A DNA stretch of 64,000 bases, taken from NCBI GenBank assembly GCA_031581145.1, contig JAVLBP010000001.1, positions 1-64,000 on the forward strand, read 5' to 3'. A model generated the notes under the pieces. It saw only the letters and a program-made list of their open reading frames with translations, searched no databases and was not told the origin of the DNA. How positions within the stretch are numbered: position 1 is the stretch's first letter; the number at the start of each line of letters is the position of its first letter. The stretch is from UBA8296 sp031581145 (GTDB lineage Bacteria; Bacteroidota; Rhodothermia; Balneolales; Balneolaceae). Positions 59,620 through 64,000 of the stretch are shown one piece after another. Made by a program: the position numbers and the translations under genes.

Positions 59620-60563
59620 GGGACTGCAACCAACTCTTTGAAATAGTCCAATGTTGTTGTGAGCCCCGCACGACGTGAAACGGTGGGATTCCAACCCAAA
59701 ATCTCCTGTGCTCTCTTAATGTCGGGTTTTCTAATTTTTGGATCGTCTTTGGGAAGATCTTTGTGAACCACTTTACTTTTGGCTCCTGTGAGTTCAATGA
59801 TCTCATTTGCGAAATCTAAAATAGTGATCTCCTCGGGGTTGCCAATATTGACAGGTTCAACCTCTTCGCTCTTACTTAGACGATAGATTCCCTCGATTAA
59901 ATCGTCTACATAACAAAACGATCGAGTTTGCTGTCCATCCCCGAAGACTGTAATGTCCTCACCTCTTAGAGCCTGTGCCATAAAGGTGGGCAGAGCACGT
60001 CCATCTACCAGACGCATTCTAGGGCCGTAGGTATTGAAGATACGCACAATACGTGTTTCCAGATTGTGATATCTGTGGTACGCCATGGTCATCGCTTCTG
60101 CAAATCGCTTGGCTTCATCATACACCCCTCTAAAACCGATGGGATTCACATTCCCCCAGTAGGTCTCTGGCTGAGGGTGGATGAGTGGATCACCATATAC
60201 TTCGCTCGTGGAAGCGAGTAAGATTCTAGCCCCTTTTGCCCGGGCTAATCCAAGAGCTTTGTGAGTCCCAAGAGAGCCCACTTTGAGCGTTTGAATCGGC
60301 ATTTCAAGGTAATCAATAGGAGATGCTGGTGAGGCAAAATGCAGAATCAGGTCTAAATCACCACTAACATGGATGTAGTTTGTAACATCATGGTGAATAA
60401 ACTGAAAATTTGCATCCCCAAAGAGGTGTTCGATATTGTCACCATTACCTGTGATCAGGTTGTCCATGCAAATAACTTCATACCCCTCCTTGAGGTATCG
60501 TTCACACAAGTGCGATCCCAGAAACCCTGCCCCTCCTGTAATAAGTACTCTTGCTTTAGCCAT
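59616..60563 (-). CDS. UDP-glucuronate decarboxylase (UDP-xylose synthase)
   Basis: 315 residues from the ATG at 60563. Extended SDR fold: LITGGAGFLGSHLCERYL, MDNLITGNGDNIEHLF, LASTSEVYGDP, and YDEAKRFAEAMTMAYHR with the Tyr-x-x-x-Lys pair, plus RIFNTYGPRM. It converts UDP-glucuronate to UDP-xylose via a keto intermediate. The neighbouring ugd makes its substrate. The 5' end overlaps ugd by 8 bp. Confidence 0.92.
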   Translation of the reverse strand: MAKARVLITGGAGFLGSHLCERYLKEGYEVICMDNLITGNGDNIEHLFGDANFQFIHHDVTNYIHVSGDLDLILHFASPASPIDYLEMPIQTLKVGSLGTHKALGLARAKGARILLASTSEVYGDPLIHPQPETYWGNVNPIGFRGVYDEAKRFAEAMTMAYHRYHNLETRIVRIFNTYGPRMRLVDGRALPTFMAQALRGEDITVFGDGQQTRSFCYVDDLIEGIYRLSKSEEVEPVNIGNPEEITILDFANEIIELTGAKSKVVHKDLPKDDPKIRKPDIKRAQEILGWNPTVSRRAGLTTTLDYFKELVAVP

Positions 60564-61890
60564 ACACCGTGGGTCTGCCAACGCTAATGTAGGTAAGTCC
60601 AGCGTCTTGCGCGTCTTCTAATTCAAAAAGATTACGGCCATCAAAAACGACAGATTGGCTCATTTTATCCTTGAAACTCGAAATATCGGGTCTTCTGAAC
60701 TCATTCCACTCGGTACAGATGATTAACCCATCCACTCCATCTAATGCGGAATCTCTGTGATCCACAAACTCCATTGATTTCAGCGTTTTTGGATCACTTG
60801 CATCTTGAAACGTCTGAACAGCCTCGGGATCATACGCTTTTAAGGTTGCTCCTAGTGATGCAAGCTCTTTGGAGATGTATAATGATGGGGCTTCACGCAC
60901 ATCATCTGTTTCTGGTTTGAATGCCAAGCCCCATAAGGCAAATGTTTTGCCAGCAACGTCATTTTGATAAAACAGCTTCATTTTCTCAACGATGGATACT
61001 TTTTGTGACTCATTCACTGACATCACCGCATCCAAGATCTTGAAGTCATACCCGTTTTGTCCTGCCGTATGATGAATCGCTTGCACATCTTTTGGAAAAC
61101 AACTCCCACCATAGCCAATCCCTGCAAAGAGGAATCGCTTTCCAATGCGGCTATCCGTTCCAATTCCCTTGCGAACTTGATCTACGTTGGCTCCGACTCG
61201 CTCACAAATATTGGCAATTTCATTCATGAACGTAATTTTGGTCGCTAACAGCGCATTTGCAGCATATTTTGTTAGCTCGGAGCTTCGTTCATCCATCACG
61301 ATAATAGGATTGCCGCTACGTACAAAAGGTTGATACATTGCCAACATGATGTTGGCTGCTTTGTCACTAGAGGTGCCAATAACGACACGTTCGGGCTTCA
61401 TGAAGTCCTCCACAGCGGCTCCTTCTCTCAAGAACTCTGGATTGGATACGACGTCGAATTCGTGATCTGTCTTGGAGGCAATAATTTCACGCACCTTGTC
61501 GGCTGTACCCACAGGTACGGTACTTTTATTGATGATCACTTTGTAAGCCGGGATCGTGTTAAGTAATTCTCCCAAATCTGCTGCCACATCTAGGACAAAG
61601 CTCAAATCGGCTTGCCCGTCAGCGCCTGGTGGTGTGGGCAAGCAAAGAAACACGGCAGTTGCAAATTCAAAAGCTTCCTCTAGATTCGTGGTGAATTGGA
61701 GTCTTTCTTCACGAATAGCCCGATCAAATACATGCCGTAGGCCGGGTTCATAAATTGGGATTCCCCCATCTTTAAGCTTATTGACTTTATTCTCGTCAAT
61801 ATCTACACAGATGACGTCGTGCCCTGAATCTGCAAAACAGGTTCCTGTGACCAGACCTACATAGCCTGTTCCAATGACAGCAATTTTCAT
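60556..61890 (-). CDS. UDP-glucose 6-dehydrogenase
   Basis: 444 residues. NAD-binding GTGYVGLVTGTCFADSGH (7-24), NKSTVPVGTADKV, NPEFLREGAAVEDF and the catalytic Cys264 in GYGGSCFPKD. It oxidises UDP-glucose to UDP-glucuronate in two steps. Adjacent to the decarboxylase, so UDP-xylose is the likely end product for surface polymers. Its ATG overlaps greA by 4 bp. Confidence 0.96.
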   Translation of the reverse strand: MKIAVIGTGYVGLVTGTCFADSGHDVICVDIDENKVNKLKDGGIPIYEPGLRHVFDRAIREERLQFTTNLEEAFEFATAVFLCLPTPPGADGQADLSFVLDVAADLGELLNTIPAYKVIINKSTVPVGTADKVREIIASKTDHEFDVVSNPEFLREGAAVEDFMKPERVVIGTSSDKAANIMLAMYQPFVRSGNPIIVMDERSSELTKYAANALLATKITFMNEIANICERVGANVDQVRKGIGTDSRIGKRFLFAGIGYGGSCFPKDVQAIHHTAGQNGYDFKILDAVMSVNESQKVSIVEKMKLFYQNDVAGKTFALWGLAFKPETDDVREAPSLYISKELASLGATLKAYDPEAVQTFQDASDPKTLKSMEFVDHRDSALDGVDGLIICTEWNEFRRPDISSFKDKMSQSVVFDGRNLFELEDAQDAGLTYISVGRPTVYG

Positions 61891-62360
61891 GATCTAGAAA
61901 TGCTTAAGATTTCAAGTTTAAGGTTACCGGCTGGAACCTTTACCTCCAATACATCTCCCACCTCTTTGCCTAGGATGGCGGCTCCAATTGGTGAATCCAC
62001 AGAAATCTTGCCACTGCTAAAATCGGCCTCATCCTTGGATACCAGCGTGTAGGTCATAGTCTTGCCAACATTGTGATTTTTAATCTCTACGTTTGACAGT
62101 AAGTAAGCTTTGGATGTATCGATGTTCTTTTCATCAATAATGGATGAGGTTGCCAGCGTATTTTCTAGCTCCGCAATGCGTTTTTCCAGCATCGCTTGAG
62201 CCTCTTTTGCGGCATCATACTCTGCGTTCTCGCTTAAATCTCCCTTGGCTCTTGCCTCTGAAATTTCCTCTGCAACCTCCTTACGACCTCGTGTCTTAAG
62301 ATCTTTGAGCTCTTCATTGAGCTTTTCGTATCCTTCTTTTGATAGGTAATTCTTCGCCAT
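61887..62360 (-). CDS. greA: Transcription elongation factor GreA
   Basis: 157 residues. N-terminal coiled coil (EKLNEELKDLKTRGRKEVAEEISEARAKGDLSENAEYDAAKEAQAMLEKRIAELENTL) with the acidic tip near the AKGDLSENAEYDAAK motif, and the C-terminal FKBP-like domain (FSSGKISVDSPIGAAILGKEVGDVLEVKVPAGN). It rescues stalled RNA polymerase by transcript cleavage. First gene of a four-gene minus-strand run with ugd, uxs and nudix. Confidence 0.96.
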   Translation of the reverse strand: MAKNYLSKEGYEKLNEELKDLKTRGRKEVAEEISEARAKGDLSENAEYDAAKEAQAMLEKRIAELENTLATSSIIDEKNIDTSKAYLLSNVEIKNHNVGKTMTYTLVSKDEADFSSGKISVDSPIGAAILGKEVGDVLEVKVPAGNLKLEILSISRS

Positions 62361-62408
62361 AATTAGGTGTGGTGATTCTCTTCAAATTAAAGTCATTAAA
62401 TTACCATC

Positions 62409-62471
62409 TTTGCCTCTGCAAACCAATCCTTTGCCTATGCAAGCCAATCCTTTGCCCATGCAAATCAAAAC
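62409..62471 (+). repeat. Three 21-bp tandem repeats between greA and the SpoU methyltransferase
   Basis: Units at 62409-62429, 62430-62450 and 62451-62471 follow TTTGCC-TNTGCAAN-CCAATCC with few changes. Units 1 and 3 contain TTTGC-N4-GCAAA, a 5-bp inverted repeat. The array ends 17 bp before the preferred TTG start of the methyltransferase. Translated it would give Cys/Pro-rich CKPILC-like repeats, unlikely as protein. Confidence 0.9.
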
Positions 62472-62488
62472 TGACAGCACTTAGTCCA

Positions 62489-63019
62489 TTGAAAAAATCG
62501 ACAAAACAACTCTTTTTGGACCACCAGCGCAATGCTGAAGAGTTAAAGGAGCATGGGTCGCTTCCAAAGCGGTCGATTTGGTTACACAATATTCGAAGCA
62601 TGCAAAATGTAGGCTCTGTCTTTAGGACAGCAGATGCTTTGGCGATGGATGAAGTGATATTATCTGGCTACAGCCCGTGTCCACCACGACACGAAATATC
62701 CAAAACAGCTCTAGGAGCTGAAATGCATATCCCTTGGCGCTATGTGGAAGATCCACCCTGTGAACTCAGGACCTTGAACTCAAAAGGGATACATTTGATC
62801 GCGCTCGAGCAAACGACCGAAAGTAACTCGTTGATTGCTGTGGAAAGACCCGATGCCGACTGGTGCCTTCTTGCAGGTAGTGAAACTGTGGGGTTGGATG
62901 ATGAAGTCCTCGCGATGGTCCATCAAACGGTCCACATCGATCAATATGGACACAAACATTCGCTTAATGTATCGGTGGCCGTTGCACTTGCTCTACATAG
63001 GCTGTCTTTTGAGGTATGA
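62489..63019 (+). CDS. SpoU/TrmH-family RNA methyltransferase
   Basis: About 176 residues from the TTG at 62489; a longer frame from GTG 62369 would translate the repeat array. SPOUT motifs are in order: HNIRSMQNVGSVFRTADALAMDEVILSG, LLAGSETVGLDDEVL and HSLNVSVAVALALHR, with the SAM knot. It probably 2'-O-methylates a tRNA or rRNA ribose. Ends 18 bp before metG. Confidence 0.85.
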   Translation: MKKSTKQLFLDHQRNAEELKEHGSLPKRSIWLHNIRSMQNVGSVFRTADALAMDEVILSGYSPCPPRHEISKTALGAEMHIPWRYVEDPPCELRTLNSKGIHLIALEQTTESNSLIAVERPDADWCLLAGSETVGLDDEVLAMVHQTVHIDQYGHKHSLNVSVAVALALHRLSFEV

Positions 63020-63037
63020 ACCTTCGTACTTTAGGGT

Positions 63038-64000
63038 ATGGAATTTAAACGCACGCTCATTACCTCAGCTCTACCCTATGCCAACGGACCCTTACATATT
63101 GGGCATTTGGCGGGAGCTTATCTCCCATCCGATTTATATACTCGTTATCTCCGGTTAAGAGGTGACGATGTCATCCATATTTGTGGTTCGGATGAGCATG
63201 GAGTACCCATCACCCTAGCCGCTGAACGTGAAGAGGTACCGCCGCAAGTCATCGTGGATCGATATCACACGTTGAACGCTCAGACCTTTACAGACTTTGG
63301 CATTGAATTTGATCATTATGGTCGAACATCGTCGAAGAAACATCATAAATCAGCTCAGGAATTTTTTCTCACGCTTGACAAGAAAGGGGTCTTCAAGAAA
63401 AAATCTGAGAAACAGCTCTATGATGAGACGGTACAGATGTTCCTCCCCGATCGATACGTCAAAGGGATATGCCCACATTGCTCATTTGATCAAGCGTATG
63501 GTGATCAGTGTGAGTCATGCGGCACATCGCTATCACCCTCTGATTTGATCAACCCGATAAGTGCCCTGACAGGATCCAAACCTATACTTAAAGAGACAGA
63601 ACATTGGTTCCTTCCTCTTGGTGATTTTGAGCCCTTTTTGACCTCATGGATGGAAACCAACCAAGACTGGAAAGCGCATGTGCAGGGGCAAATCCAAAGT
63701 TGGCTTGCGCAGGGTCTTGGCGACCGTGCCGTGACACGCGACTTGACGTGGGGGGTGCCTGTCCCACTGGATCATGCCGAGGGTAAAGTGCTGTATGTAT
63801 GGTTCGATGCACCCATTGGCTATATTTCTGCGACCATGGAGTGGGCAGAAGCCCAGGGAGATCCTTCTAAATGGAAGACCTATTGGCAAGACAAGCACAC
63901 ACGACTCATCCATTTTATTGGCAAGGATAACATTGTATTTCACTGCATCATCTTTCCAGCGATGCTTGAAGCTCATGGAGACTACATTTTAGCAGATCAA
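63038..64000 (+). CDS. metG: Methionyl-tRNA synthetase, 5' part (continues beyond window)
   Basis: 321 codons, open to the window edge. Start ATG at 63038. SALPYANGPLHIGH gives the HIGH motif at residues 20-23; GDDVIHICGSDEHG follows; the zinc-binding knuckle CPHCSFDQAYGDQCESC has Cys145, 148, 158 and 161; LTWGVPVP, YVWFDAPIGYISAT and HFIGKDNIVFHCIIFPAML are family blocks. KMSKS lies beyond the edge. Confidence 0.97.
   Translation, partial: MEFKRTLITSALPYANGPLHIGHLAGAYLPSDLYTRYLRLRGDDVIHICGSDEHGVPITLAAEREEVPPQVIVDRYHTLNAQTFTDFGIEFDHYGRTSSKKHHKSAQEFFLTLDKKGVFKKKSEKQLYDETVQMFLPDRYVKGICPHCSFDQAYGDQCESCGTSLSPSDLINPISALTGSKPILKETEHWFLPLGDFEPFLTSWMETNQDWKAHVQGQIQSWLAQGLGDRAVTRDLTWGVPVPLDHAEGKVLYVWFDAPIGYISATMEWAEAQGDPSKWKTYWQDKHTRLIHFIGKDNIVFHCIIFPAMLEAHGDYILADQ

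Noticed and set aside
63644..63976. 110-residue minus-strand frame near the window end
   Set aside because: Antisense to the clearly recognised metG coding sequence.
1..64000. Prophage, insertion sequence or genomic island
   Set aside because: No transposase, integrase, terminal repeats or phage structural genes were found; the single tRNA has no flanking direct repeat of its 3' end.

Overview
The window looks like a chromosomal piece of an aerobic, Gram-negative, marine-type heterotroph of the Bacteroidota/Balneolota/Rhodothermota neighbourhood. Reasons seen in the sequence: Omp85/BamD-type outer-membrane assembly proteins, a TonB-dependent receptor, several small families typical of that group (DUF3098, DUF2480, DUF2795), few Shine-Dalgarno sequences, and a proton-pumping rhodopsin with its retinal genes. 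The exact genus cannot be told from this window. Almost all of it is core genome: I see no transposase, phage gene, integrase or CRISPR array.

Layout. 1-6.9 kb (+): end of tpiA, purD, a LuxE-like/LuxC-like pair and leuS. 6.9-12.1 kb: citrate synthase, a Maf-MazG fusion, a DUF3098 membrane protein, a glutamate/dicarboxylate symporter and a metallo-beta-lactamase-fold hydrolase. 12.2-16.8 kb: a secreted TPR protein, a small conserved protein divergent from a Y-family polymerase (with an inverted-repeat operator candidate between them) and an exported amidase. 16.8-19.2 kb: cobalamin riboswitch, BtuB-like receptor and a rho-independent terminator. 19.2-22.4 kb (-): rhodopsin, lycopene cyclase and Blh beta-carotene cleavage enzyme. 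22.5-33.7 kb: glycosyltransferase, phosphodiesterase, NamZ muramidase, acetyl-CoA synthetase, phytoene desaturase, rlmD, a cyclic-nucleotide-binding protein, an Omp85 protein and DUF2795. 33.8-37.8 kb (+): tatA-gatA-SDR-prmA-sigma factor, mostly with 4-bp overlaps. 37.9-44.5 kb: queG, FKBP isomerase, DEAD helicase, a putative metallopeptidase-like protein, tRNA-Leu(CAA) and a RimB-RimK-M14 operon. 44.6-58.9 kb, almost all minus strand: peroxiredoxin group, orphan nuoI, der, LD-carboxypeptidase, nadD, bamD, prenyl synthase and the whole suf operon. 59.1-64 kb: nudix-uxs-ugd-greA (-), then a SpoU methyltransferase and the 5' part of metG (+).

How genes work together. The rhodopsin has the D-T-E proton-pump triad, a leucine at the green-tuning position and a glycine at the helix-E position that opens a carotenoid-binding fenestration in xanthorhodopsin. 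Prenyl synthase, CrtI, CrtY and Blh supply most of the route to beta-carotene and retinal; phytoene synthase (crtB) is not here. Cobalamin uptake under riboswitch control fits with cobalamin-dependent QueG. The suf operon runs sufB-C-D-S-nfu-sufA-DUF2480 and ends in a 78-residue in-frame remnant of type 2 isopentenyl-diphosphate isomerase (fni) that keeps only its two ends, immediately before the prenyl synthase.

The strongest unexplained themes are: this internally deleted fni; tandem arrays of small inverted repeats in the leaders of two unrelated genes (three 27-bp units at 12240-12320, three 21-bp units at 62409-62471); many other 12-24-bp tandem duplications in intergenic DNA and in a few proteins, including a hexapeptide insert in leucyl-tRNA synthetase; and the near-palindrome in front of the Y-family polymerase.
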